NCBI GenBank assembly: GCA_944327225.1
Contig: CALVGZ010000012.1
Span: 1 to 60,632 of the forward strand
From: Candidatus Gastranaerophilales bacterium
GTDB lineage: Bacteria; Cyanobacteriota; Vampirovibrionia; Gastranaerophilales; Gastranaerophilaceae
Reading direction: 5' to 3'
Length of the DNA: 60,632 bases
The notes beneath the pieces were generated by a model that was not told where the DNA came from, did no database searches, and saw only the letters and a program-made list of their open reading frames with translations. Within the stretch, counting starts at the first letter, position 1. Each line of letters begins with the position of its first letter. Shown piece after piece: positions 8,114 to 15,526 of the stretch. A program made the translations under genes and the position numbers.

Positions 8114-8877
8114 AAACAATATTAAACATTGTCGGGTATATTATAGCTATTGTGCTAATTATCTTTGCTGTCAAATTTTCAATTAAAATATACAATCCAA
8201 CCCAAAAAAATTTTATAAAAAAAAGTAATTTAGCATATCAAAAAATACAAAATGAAATTAATAAAACATATAAAATTCAAAACTATCTTTTTAAAGAAAA
8301 TGAAGATAACTTATGTCAAGAACTAGCCAATAAACTTTCAAAATCTGGAGCAAATTGTTACAATACCAGCCCAAATTACAATAAAAATTTTACAATAGGA
8401 AAAACAAAAATAGAAATTTGGGGACTGGAAAAACCGGCATACAAATATGAAGATACTTATGCAAAAGATTTCTTTATAGATATAAATGGTCCAAAAGGGG
8501 AAAACGCTTTTGGAATAGACAGAGTCCCCGTTAGAGTATATTCATCGGGCAGAATGGGGGGAACATTAAGTCCTATAAATTGCAGCAAAGAAGATGAAGA
8601 AAAATATGGTTTTTATTATTCTCCAATATGTGCAGGAAGTCAAAACATAGATTTCTTAATGACAAACTTACCTTTCGGATATAACGTAGTACAAGTTGGT
8701 GGCCCCGAAGGAATTACAAATAGATTAAATAGAAATATCCCCTATTTAAGAGCAGACTGCATAGCTTTTGGCGGAGAACTCATAGCGGGAGATTATTGTG
8801 AAGAAAAAAATTACTCATGGCTTCAAGCATGCTACCACGAATATATCTGTGCAGTAGAACTATCTAATACTAAATAA
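8065..8877 (+). CDS. Pilin-like protein without a prepilin leader
   Basis: This 270-residue protein has a charged N-terminus and one membrane helix (about 19-43). Its ectodomain matches the next protein: C84/C98 spacing, IDINGPKG at 138-145, DRVPVRVYSSGRMGG, PINC at 170-173 and DCIAFGG at 231-237. It lacks the G/E5 leader of type IV prepilins, so it may be a non-processed membrane partner or minor pilin. Its start lies inside the end of the DUF3326 gene and has no clear ribosome site. Confidence 0.6.
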   Translation: MSREYNKRNKNNEEQIKTILNIVGYIIAIVLIIFAVKFSIKIYNPTQKNFIKKSNLAYQKIQNEINKTYKIQNYLFKENEDNLCQELANKLSKSGANCYNTSPNYNKNFTIGKTKIEIWGLEKPAYKYEDTYAKDFFIDINGPKGENAFGIDRVPVRVYSSGRMGGTLSPINCSKEDEEKYGFYYSPICAGSQNIDFLMTNLPFGYNVVQVGGPEGITNRLNRNIPYLRADCIAFGGELIAGDYCEEKNYSWLQACYHEYICAVELSNTK

Positions 8878-8892
8878 TATAAGGAAAAGAAT

Positions 8893-9933
8893 ATGAAAAA
8901 TAAAGGTTGGACACTTGTAGAATTATTTGTTGCAATGGCGGTTGTAATACTAATATCATCATTTTTAATAAGTTCTTTCAAACCAAATATTCAAAAATCT
9001 AAACTATATGTTTATGCAACAATAAGCAACTTAACTAAAGGGGTTATCAGTATAACCGATAAATATAATGAAGACATAAGCAAAGTAAAAGATTTAACAT
9101 ATCAAAATCCCGACAGTACGGATGACACATTTTGTCTGGAAATGGCAGACATATTTTCTTTATCTACAAAAGCAAACTGTTCAAAGAGTGCTGCAATATC
9201 AGTTGTTAACTTGAGATTCCCTAATGAAGTAACCGTTCAAGGACTTGCTACAGCTTGGAGAACACCATACACAAATAGTGAATATAGCTTTAAAAACATA
9301 ATTATCGATATAGATGGTGAAAAAGGTTTAAACAAATTGTGGGCAGACAGATTTCCGCTTAGAATATTCCAAGGTGGGAAAATGGATGGAGTTATTATGC
9401 CTATAAACTGTGCGGATGACTCGGTCTACAATGAAGAAGGAACAAAAATAACACTAACTACAACAACAGGAAAAAGTCCATACTGCAAACAAAAATTCAA
9501 TGCATCAGGTACAACGGTTTCTAAAAACTTTTTAAATGACGATCAAATAATAAATTATGATGTCTTTAAAACACAAGTTTCAGACGAAAAAACAGAGGCA
9601 AAAATGATTGCATCCGCTCAAAGCTTATCAACAGCGGATTGTATGGCATACGGCGGAAACGGGTATCTGAGTTTCAAACAATGCTCTGCCTTAGGAATAA
9701 AGTTAGCAACGCAGTGTGCATCTACAGAAACATGTGAAAATTGTGCAAGTGTCAGTCCTTCAATATGTCCAATGAATGCTGCAGGAACAGCACAAACGAC
9801 AAAAGCAACATGTTTACAACTTGCAGAATCAAATAAAACAGGAGATGAAGAAGCTTACTGTTTTACATTACCACACAAACCAAGGGGTGGAATGAGCTTT
9901 TTACTTGATTCAATGATGGAAGAAATTAACTAA
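8893..9933 (+). CDS. Type IV prepilin-like protein
   Basis: This 346-residue protein has a class III leader: KNKG|WTLVELFVAMAVV, with G5 at -1, W at +1 and E10 at +5, followed by a hydrophobic helix. PilD-type peptidase should cleave and methylate it. The ectodomain shares C81/C96, IDIDGEKG (138-145), DRFPLRIFQGGKMDG, PINC (170-173) and DCMAYGG with the preceding protein. It is Cys-rich toward the C-terminus. AAGGAAAAG precedes the ATG. No assembly ATPase or PilC gene is in the window, so the machinery is elsewhere. Confidence 0.82.
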   Translation: MKNKGWTLVELFVAMAVVILISSFLISSFKPNIQKSKLYVYATISNLTKGVISITDKYNEDISKVKDLTYQNPDSTDDTFCLEMADIFSLSTKANCSKSAAISVVNLRFPNEVTVQGLATAWRTPYTNSEYSFKNIIIDIDGEKGLNKLWADRFPLRIFQGGKMDGVIMPINCADDSVYNEEGTKITLTTTTGKSPYCKQKFNASGTTVSKNFLNDDQIINYDVFKTQVSDEKTEAKMIASAQSLSTADCMAYGGNGYLSFKQCSALGIKLATQCASTETCENCASVSPSICPMNAAGTAQTTKATCLQLAESNKTGDEEAYCFTLPHKPRGGMSFLLDSMMEEIN

Positions 9934-9963
9934 AAAGGTACTTCTATTAATTATGAAATGTTA

Positions 9964-9969
9964 TATAAT
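9964..9969 (+). promoter_or_regulatory. Possible -10 box for the superinfection-immunity-like gene
   Basis: TATAAT stands 24 nt before the ATG at 9993; the -35 region 17 nt upstream (CTTCTA) is poor. Confidence 0.4.
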
Positions 9970-9992
9970 AAAAAAGTTAAGAGAGGTAAAAA

Positions 9993-10226
9993 ATGATTAG
10001 TTTTGAATTAATATTCCTATTTATCATAATGTTTATATGTGCAGTATGGTTATTTATATCTTTAGCGGTATATTTTATTCCGGTTATTGTTGCTTATATA
10101 AGAAGACACAACAATATACTTGCAATAACCTTGCTTACAATTTTTCTCGGATGGACATTTTTTGGATGGCTAGCAGCTTTGTTATGGTCTCTAAATTCGG
10201 ATGTCAAGGACAAAGAAACAGACTAA
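9993..10226 (+). CDS. Superinfection immunity-like membrane protein
   Basis: This 77-residue protein has two hydrophobic helices and the family signature: an HNN region followed by ITLLTIFLGWTFFGWLAALLW. This matches the Imm_superinfect family named after the T4 Imm protein, which blocks DNA entry by a second phage. Most bacterial members are uncharacterised, so defence is only a possibility. AGAGGTAAAAA precedes the ATG. Its stop overlaps the stop of the convergent deaminase-fold gene by 4 nt. Confidence 0.8.
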   Translation: MISFELIFLFIIMFICAVWLFISLAVYFIPVIVAYIRRHNNILAITLLTIFLGWTFFGWLAALLWSLNSDVKDKETD

Positions 10227-11305
10227 ATTTTATATCCTTGTATAAATTTAAAAGGTAAATATTCTCCAATTGTTATTACTTGAATAAAATTATCAAAATT
10301 TAAAATTAACAAAGTATTATTTGTAGCATATTTTTGCCTGATTCTTCCAAGACTTTTTATAGATACAACACCATCATTAAAATCATCTCCGGAATACTCA
10401 TCGCCAAAATAACACACAGCAATAATATCTGTACTTAAAGAGTTTTCCTTTAAGGCGCATTCTAAACAATTTAAAAGAGGTTCACAAAACCAACGTTTTG
10501 TCCAATCAATTTTATTTGAAATATATGTTTTTCCATTTGCTAAAATCGAACAAGAAATATTTTGATTTGAAAAAATAGACATATTGTTTTTCAAATAACT
10601 TTCATAAGTTGATTTTACGAGCTTTAATATTATTGAATTATTAATATTTTTTTCATCAGCAATTTTTTTTGCCAAAGCAGAATAAACAATTTTCTTATCT
10701 TCACAAAATTTATTCGATGTCAGCTTACCTCTAAAAGGCAAAAGTTCGTCTAAAAATAAGGCTTTTAAACACAGTTTACAGTCATTTCTTTCAAATGAAA
10801 ATATAATTGTATTATCGTCAAAATACCTGCTCGTATTAAACCAAGCCAGACAATCCTCACAGGGAACAATTGCTTTTTCTATTTTGTCTATATCAGTCGC
10901 TTGAGCCATACAAATATATTTAATTTTAAAATTAAATTTTGAACGGCTTTTAGTTTGCATGTAATTTATTAAAGAAGAATTATAAGCAGCTAAAATTGCA
11001 CTTCTTTCACCGCAAACAGAAGAAATTTCATTTCGTGTATTATTAAAATTAGTACCTAAGGCCCACAAGTTATCCATAGTACAAACATTTGAAGCAAATC
11101 CTCTTTTTGTAATGTTACCGGATTGAAAGTTAATTTCTGCAAGCTGGTGTGCCTCTAATAACTTTTCTATAATTAAACTTTTTTCAAAAAAATCTAAAGA
11201 TAGATCTTTTTTTGAAATTATCTCAGTTGAAGAAACACTAATATTAAATTTCTTTATTAAACTATTTTCATTTACCAAGTTATTAGCTTTAATAAAATTA
11301 TTCAT
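10223..11305 (-). CDS. Two-domain cytidine-deaminase-fold protein
   Basis: About 360 residues. Start chosen at the ATG at 11305; an in-frame TTG at 11380 would add 25 unlikely residues, and neither has a ribosome site. The first domain has SVC98-G-E100-R and a later P148-C149-x2-C152, the zinc ligands and catalytic Glu of nucleoside deaminases. The canonical ribose-binding N-x-E reads N86-F-N88, so the substrate may not be plain cytidine. The C-terminal half repeats the fold (SCSILANGKTYIS, then CEPLLNCLECAL) but has lost the zinc motifs, like the E. coli Cdd layout. A terminator and micro-ORF lie upstream. Confidence 0.65.
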   Translation of the reverse strand: MNNFIKANNLVNENSLIKKFNISVSSTEIISKKDLSLDFFEKSLIIEKLLEAHQLAEINFQSGNITKRGFASNVCTMDNLWALGTNFNNTRNEISSVCGERSAILAAYNSSLINYMQTKSRSKFNFKIKYICMAQATDIDKIEKAIVPCEDCLAWFNTSRYFDDNTIIFSFERNDCKLCLKALFLDELLPFRGKLTSNKFCEDKKIVYSALAKKIADEKNINNSIILKLVKSTYESYLKNNMSIFSNQNISCSILANGKTYISNKIDWTKRWFCEPLLNCLECALKENSLSTDIIAVCYFGDEYSGDDFNDGVVSIKSLGRIRQKYATNNTLLILNFDNFIQVITIGEYLPFKFIQGYKI

Positions 11306-11396
11306 ATTTTTATAATATATGTTAATACATCTGATAACTCTACCATAACTTATTAAAACTGCTAAAAAAAAATTTTGCAAGATTTAATAAAATAAA

Positions 11397-11416
11397 ATCC
11401 GCCTATTAAGGCGGAT
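11397..11416 (-). terminator. Terminator/attenuator upstream of the deaminase-fold gene
   Basis: ATCCGCC/GGCGGAT (7 bp) surrounds TATTAA and is followed on the minus strand by TTTATTTTATT. It closes the short transcript that carries the 13-codon ORF and lies about 90 bp before the start of the deaminase-fold gene. Confidence 0.65.
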
Positions 11417-11458
11417 CTTCCCAAATCTAGTAGTAAACCTTATTTTATACTTTTTTTA

Positions 11459-11500
11459 TTAACAGTCTCTATTCACATTCCTAAAACCTAAACCAGCCAT
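11459..11500 (-). CDS. 13-residue micro-ORF (candidate leader peptide)
   Basis: The ORF encodes MAGLGFRNVNRDC and is preceded by AAAGGAG, 2 nt before the ATG. Such close spacing is unusual and lowers confidence in translation. It lies between a TATAAT box and a terminator, with the deaminase-fold gene beyond. No run of a single regulatory codon is seen. It may be a leader peptide, a tiny protein, or chance inside a small RNA. Confidence 0.35.
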   Translation of the reverse strand: MAGLGFRNVNRDC

Positions 11501-11555
11501 CACTCCTTTCAAACGATACAACAAATCATCTTGACTGATTTCATTTTAATGGTTC

Positions 11556-11561
11556 ATTATA
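11556..11561 (-). promoter_or_regulatory. TATAAT -10 box of the micro-ORF transcript
   Basis: Perfect TATAAT on the minus strand. TTAACA lies 19 nt further upstream, a long spacer. Predicted RNA from about 11549 to the terminator at 11397 is about 150 nt. Confidence 0.45.
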
Positions 11562-11717
11562 CTAATGCAATAGAAAATATTGTTAAAAAAGTTTTACAAT
11601 AGCTATTATCAAGACTTGATATATAAAAACTCGAATTTACAATCTTAATAATAATATTTGTAATTGACAAACTAAAAAAGCTTACTATTATTGTTTTTTT
11701 AGCATGCCAAGTTTGTA

Positions 11718-11861
11718 TTAAAACTTTAACTCACTTAAATATTTTTCAAATTTGACAGTATCTAAAGATACAACATTTAATCCATTACCATGCATTTCAC
11801 AAGGATTCAACTTTTTTTCTTTTTTTTCAAAATCATTTTTACTTAAAACTATTTTTTTCAT
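11718..11861 (-). CDS. Small 47-residue protein, unknown
   Basis: The ORF starts MKKIVLSKNDFEKKEKK, continues LNPCEMHGNG and ends in a charged helix. GAGGTG lies 7 nt before the ATG, a strong ribosome site in this genome. The N-terminal half is very Lys/Glu-rich. It carries one Cys and one His and has no membrane segment. It was found by direct reading of the 11.4-11.9 kb gap. The downstream minus-strand sequence can form an AU-rich CTAAAAAA/TTTTTTAG hairpin. It could be a regulatory peptide or a modified-peptide precursor; no modifying enzyme is adjacent. Confidence 0.5.
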   Translation of the reverse strand: MKKIVLSKNDFEKKEKKLNPCEMHGNGLNVVSLDTVKFEKYLSELKF

Positions 11862-11921
11862 TTTTATCACCTCTGTATATATAAAAAATACAAAAAGTAT
11901 GTAATTGCTATATAAAAAAAA

Positions 11922-12479
11922 TTATTTAATAAATTTTAACAATACACCCAAAAAGCCTGCAATTAGCATATATATGACAGGATCACGTTTTAATTTAAAA
12001 GTTGATAAAAATAATACAATAACAATAAACAAAGACTTAAAATCAATTGAATTTATTGAAATTTTATTGAATAACACTAAATTATAAAACAACTTTATAG
12101 CAACGCTTGAAATTAAAGCACAAGATGTTGGTCTTAAAACATATAGAACCGATTTTACATACTCATTTTCAGAAAATTTTTTATATAATCTAAAAACTTG
12201 GCTGGTAATAAACATCATAGGCACTATTAAGGCAACGCTTGAAATAAAAGCACCAATTATACCCAAAGTTTTAAAGCCGGCAAATGTAGCCATATTAAGT
12301 CCAATAGGGCCAGGAGTAATACCAGAAATTGCAATCAACTGAGTAAGCTCTTGGTGTGAAAACCAATTATAAGTTTCACAAATATGATATAAAAAAGGTA
12401 AAGAAGCATACCCTCCCCCAAAAGTAAAAAGCCCGACTTTAAAAAACTCAAAAAATAAAAGAAAATATGTACTATACAC
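11922..12479 (-). CDS. Chromate transporter family half-protein
   Basis: This 185-residue membrane protein of the CHR family (short-chain type) has FKVGLFTFGGGYASLPFL near the N-terminus and ITPGPIGLNMATFAGFK, both family motifs, then four or more hydrophobic segments. Short CHR proteins work as pairs of antiparallel homologues; the second half is the gene just upstream, which overlaps by 8 nt. Likely an oxyanion transporter; chromate itself may not be the natural substrate. Confidence 0.85.
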   Translation of the reverse strand: MYSTYFLLFFEFFKVGLFTFGGGYASLPFLYHICETYNWFSHQELTQLIAISGITPGPIGLNMATFAGFKTLGIIGAFISSVALIVPMMFITSQVFRLYKKFSENEYVKSVLYVLRPTSCALISSVAIKLFYNLVLFNKISINSIDFKSLFIVIVLFLSTFKLKRDPVIYMLIAGFLGVLLKFIK

Positions 12480-13020
12480 TTTTTTCTCCCCTGATTTTTT
12501 GAATAATCAAACCTAAAACTATTGAGATTATAATTAAAATTGCAGGATTTACCTTAAAAATTGCGAGCAATAAAATAAAAACAAACCAAAAAGAAGAAAA
12601 AACATCAACAATACTCTTGTGCCACATCTCTTTTAAAGTCAAATAAATTAAAATTATAACCGAAAGATTAACACCACCCAAGAAACAATCTATAAAAGGA
12701 ATATTCATAATTTTTGAAAGAAAGCTTGCAACTAAAACGATTGAAACAAAAGGAGACAACGCCATTCCAAAAACAGAAGCCAGCATTCCTTTAGTTTTTC
12801 TCAGTTTATAACCCACTAATATAGACATATTGACTGCAATAATCCCTGGCAAACATTGACTTACACTATAATAATCAAAAACCTCATCATCAGAAAGCCA
12901 GTTTCTTTTTTCAACAAGCTCTTGCTTCATTATAGGAATTATTACATATCCTCCGCCCAAAAGTATGGCACCTATTTTAAAAAAAACTTTAAAAATATTC
13001 CAAAAATTAGTTTTCTCCAT
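12472..13020 (-). CDS. Chromate transporter family half-protein (partner)
   Basis: This 182-residue CHR-family protein has FKIGAILLGGGYVIIPIM, WLSDDEVFDYYSVSQCLPGIIAVNMS and several membrane segments. Together with the overlapping downstream gene it forms the usual two-subunit CHR transporter in the inner membrane. The start at 13020 is the first Met before the family motif; the ribosome site is weak. A GT2 gene lies upstream after 37 nt. Confidence 0.85.
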   Translation of the reverse strand: MEKTNFWNIFKVFFKIGAILLGGGYVIIPIMKQELVEKRNWLSDDEVFDYYSVSQCLPGIIAVNMSILVGYKLRKTKGMLASVFGMALSPFVSIVLVASFLSKIMNIPFIDCFLGGVNLSVIILIYLTLKEMWHKSIVDVFSSFWFVFILLLAIFKVNPAILIIISIVLGLIIQKIRGEKSV

Positions 13021-13057
13021 AACCGAATTCTATAATAAAAATGATTCAGAATATATC

Positions 13058-13987
13058 CTATTTCATATATTTAAAAAGCCTGCTTGCAATATAATTAACA
13101 TTAAAATCAAGCTCAGATTTTGATTTTAGTGCAATTTTATAAAAATTAAAACAATTTTCATACTGAACATCTTTAATGCTTATAATTTCCAAATAATTTT
13201 CATAATATTTTATGTATTCAAGAACTTTCTTACGTCTTTCTCGAGTTTTAGCCGAATTATACAACCAAAAAACAAGTCTTATAGCAATATTTTGAAAATC
13301 ATTTTCGAATTCATTATACCTTTCAAGCTCACATAATTTTTCCTTAAGCTCACAAAGAGCAATAAACGCATTTTTTTCATCTCTTAAAAAAGAAACAGAA
13401 TTTTCTCTCAACCTTCTATAAACAAGACAATCAGGGATTTTAACAGTTTTTTTAGACAAAAACAATGCACAATATACAAAAGTTAAATCATTCGAAGAAG
13501 ATAAATTCGAAAATTTTAAATCATATTCTTCAATTAAACTTTTTCTAATCATCTTATCCCAAGCCCAACCAATAGGGTATTCGGTATGAAAATGGGTTTT
13601 TTTAATGTTTTTAATACTACCTTCAAACTCTCTGCTATTGCATATAACAATATCTGCCTTTTCTTCCTCTATTTTTTTATACATATTAAAAAGCAAATCG
13701 CAATCAAAAATATCATCACCATCAAGAAAAATTACGTATTTACCTTTTGCAGCTTTGCAACCTTCATTTCTTGAATTACCACAACCTTGATGAGTTAACA
13801 ATATAGGTTTGATAAAATCAAATTTCTCGGAATACTTTTTTATAATTTCAGGAGTCGAATCAGAAGAACCGTCATCGACAATAATAATTTCAAAATCAGA
13901 AAAGCTTTGTCCAATAAGGCTATTTATTGCCTCTGAAACAATATTTTCAAGATTATAAGTAGTCAAAACTACAGAAACTCTTATCAT
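13058..13987 (-). CDS. Family 2 glycosyltransferase
   Basis: This 309-residue GT-A enzyme carries SVVLTTYNLENIVSEAINSL, IIIVDDGSSDST at about 35-46, GNSRNEGCKAAKGKYVIFLDGDD (the DxD metal motif) and a helical C-terminus. It should move a sugar from a nucleotide donor to a surface polysaccharide or lipid; acceptor unknown. No membrane anchor. Its ATG follows directly on the stop codon of the upstream membrane protein, so translation is coupled. Confidence 0.85.
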   Translation of the reverse strand: MIRVSVVLTTYNLENIVSEAINSLIGQSFSDFEIIIVDDGSSDSTPEIIKKYSEKFDFIKPILLTHQGCGNSRNEGCKAAKGKYVIFLDGDDIFDCDLLFNMYKKIEEEKADIVICNSREFEGSIKNIKKTHFHTEYPIGWAWDKMIRKSLIEEYDLKFSNLSSSNDLTFVYCALFLSKKTVKIPDCLVYRRLRENSVSFLRDEKNAFIALCELKEKLCELERYNEFENDFQNIAIRLVFWLYNSAKTRERRKKVLEYIKYYENYLEIISIKDVQYENCFNFYKIALKSKSELDFNVNYIASRLFKYMK

Positions 13988-14605
13988 TTAAAATTTAACC
14001 GCCCTAATAAAATCAGATACTATAACAGGATTATACGCCTTAACATCAACTACCGTAAAAATAAGTTTTGTTGAAGGATTTTTAGCTTTTTCGTTTTTTG
14101 TTTCATAAGCGGCAATTATACCAACAACATTCTTAAAAGGAACATTTTTAACCTTTGCACTAAATTTAACATAAGGGACTTTTTGACCCTTTGAAATATA
14201 TGACCCTTTTTGAGTAATTTTAAAATCCTCAAAAGTAATGAAAGAGTCCTTAGATTTATTCAACAAATCATAAATTTTATTGTTTACTTCGTTGGATAAA
14301 AAGTCAGCACAAGAAAGCTTTTTTGTATCTCTTAAATCAAATATTGTTATTTTTTGACCTGTTGGAATATATTTTGCATTAATCTTTTTGTAACCAAACA
14401 AATTATAACTCCGGCTAAGCTGGTAATCGCTTGAAACCGAAGAAAAATCACCATAATCTCTTTCAGTTTTTACAAATTCATCTCTTGAAGGATTTTGATA
14501 ATTATTTATCTGTTTTTTTACAAACGAATAACCGCCAAATGCAAAAAATGCAACAATCAATATTATAAATATGATCTTTTTAAACAAACTTTTTAAACAA
14601 CCCAT
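13988..14605 (-). CDS. Orphan single-pass membrane protein
   Basis: This 205-residue protein has an N-terminal membrane helix (about 9-27) and a soluble domain outside. The domain has no motif I recognise; it contains repeated short beta-like stretches (KFSAKVKNVPFKNVVGIIAAY) and one Cys. GAGGTTG precedes the ATG. It is the first gene of a minus-strand pair with the GT2 gene, pointing loosely to an envelope role. Divergent from thiG. Confidence 0.6.
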   Translation of the reverse strand: MGCLKSLFKKIIFIILIVAFFAFGGYSFVKKQINNYQNPSRDEFVKTERDYGDFSSVSSDYQLSRSYNLFGYKKINAKYIPTGQKITIFDLRDTKKLSCADFLSNEVNNKIYDLLNKSKDSFITFEDFKITQKGSYISKGQKVPYVKFSAKVKNVPFKNVVGIIAAYETKNEKAKNPSTKLIFTVVDVKAYNPVIVSDFIRAVKF

Positions 14606-14647
14606 ATAACAACCTCTTTTTAACTAACATACAACAAATTTGCGTAT

Positions 14648-14676
14648 TTGACAAAATTGTCAATTTAATTTATATT
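14648..14676 (+). promoter_or_regulatory. Strong promoter of thiG-thiH
   Basis: TTGACA (14648-14653), 17-nt spacer, TATATT (14671-14676). Transcription should begin near 14683, giving an ~80-nt leader before thiG. Confidence 0.75.
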
Positions 14677-14698
14677 ACACATAGATTTTGTTATTTAA

Positions 14699-14757
14699 GG
14701 CAAATGAAGGGGTGCACCACCTTGGGTACGAGCTGCTTTGTTTGCTTTTTTTATTGA
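14699..14757 (+). promoter_or_regulatory. Leader hairpin with U-tract before thiG (attenuator-like)
   Basis: GCAAATGAAG and CTTTGTTTGC can pair over 10 bp including two G-U pairs, enclosing a GC-richer 26-nt apical part with GGTGCACC. A run of seven T follows, then the GAGGT ribosome site. This looks like a terminator or switch. It contains GGGGTGC but lacks the CTGAGA and the 3' half of a TPP riboswitch, so it is not called one. Confidence 0.5.
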
Positions 14758-14764
14758 GGTAAAA

Positions 14765-15523
14765 ATGGAAGACAAATTTAAAATAGGAAAATACGAATTC
14801 AAATCAAGATTTATTTTAGGTTCAGGAAAATTTAATCTCGAATTAATCAAATCTGCAATCGAAAATGCTAATGCAGAAATAATTACAATGGCACTCAGAA
14901 GAATAAACACCGAAACCGATAATATTCTTAATTATATACCCAAAAACATAAAAATTTTACCAAACACATCAGGTGCAAGAAATTCCGACGAAGCATTAAG
15001 GATTGCCCTTATTGCAAGGGAGCTTTCAGGAGCTGATATGATTAAAATAGAAGTAATTAAAGATTCAAAATATCTGCTTCCTGATAACTATGAAACCACA
15101 AAAGCAGTCGAAAAATTGGCAAACAAAGGCTTTATTCCAATGCCCTATATGTATCCGGATTTAACATCAGCAAGAGATATGCAAAATGCAGGAGCTGCTT
15201 GCATAATGCCCCTTGGTGCACCCATTGGAACAAATAAAGGATTAGTCACAAAAGACTTCATTAAAATATTAATAGATGAAATTGATTTGCCGATTATAGT
15301 GGATGCAGGAATCGGAAAGCCAAGTCAAGCTGCAGAAGCAATGGAAATGGGAGCAACAGCCGTTATGGCAAATACAGCTATCGCAACATCCGGAGATATT
15401 CAAACTATGGCAAAAGCATTTAAATTAGCAATCGAAGCAGGCAGGTTGGCATATCTTTCAAAATTAGGCAAAATAAGTAATTTTGCACAAGCCTCAAGCC
15501 CGCTTACAGGATTTTTGAGGTAA
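14765..15523 (+). CDS. thiG: Thiazole synthase
   Basis: About 252 residues starting at ATG 14765 after TTGAGGT; an upstream in-frame TTG has no support. Features are FILGSGKF, MALRRIN, LPNTSGA, the Schiff-base lysine in DMIKIEVI (K94), and the phosphate-binding region GLVTKDFIK to VDAGIGKPSQAAEAMEMGATAVMANTAIA. It forms the thiazole phosphate of thiamine from deoxyxylulose phosphate, ThiS-thiocarboxylate and dehydroglycine. The dehydroglycine donor is made by ThiH, encoded next. thiS, thiF and thiC are not in the window. Confidence 0.93.
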   Translation: MEDKFKIGKYEFKSRFILGSGKFNLELIKSAIENANAEIITMALRRINTETDNILNYIPKNIKILPNTSGARNSDEALRIALIARELSGADMIKIEVIKDSKYLLPDNYETTKAVEKLANKGFIPMPYMYPDLTSARDMQNAGAACIMPLGAPIGTNKGLVTKDFIKILIDEIDLPIIVDAGIGKPSQAAEAMEMGATAVMANTAIATSGDIQTMAKAFKLAIEAGRLAYLSKLGKISNFAQASSPLTGFLR

Positions 15524-15526
15524 GGT

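Noticed and set aside
11905-12087. 60-residue plus-strand frame
   Set aside because: It lies antisense inside the chromate transporter gene and has no ribosome site.
14684-14764. TPP riboswitch upstream of thiG
   Set aside because: GGGGTGC is present, but CTGAGA and the conserved second half of the aptamer are absent and the leader is too short.
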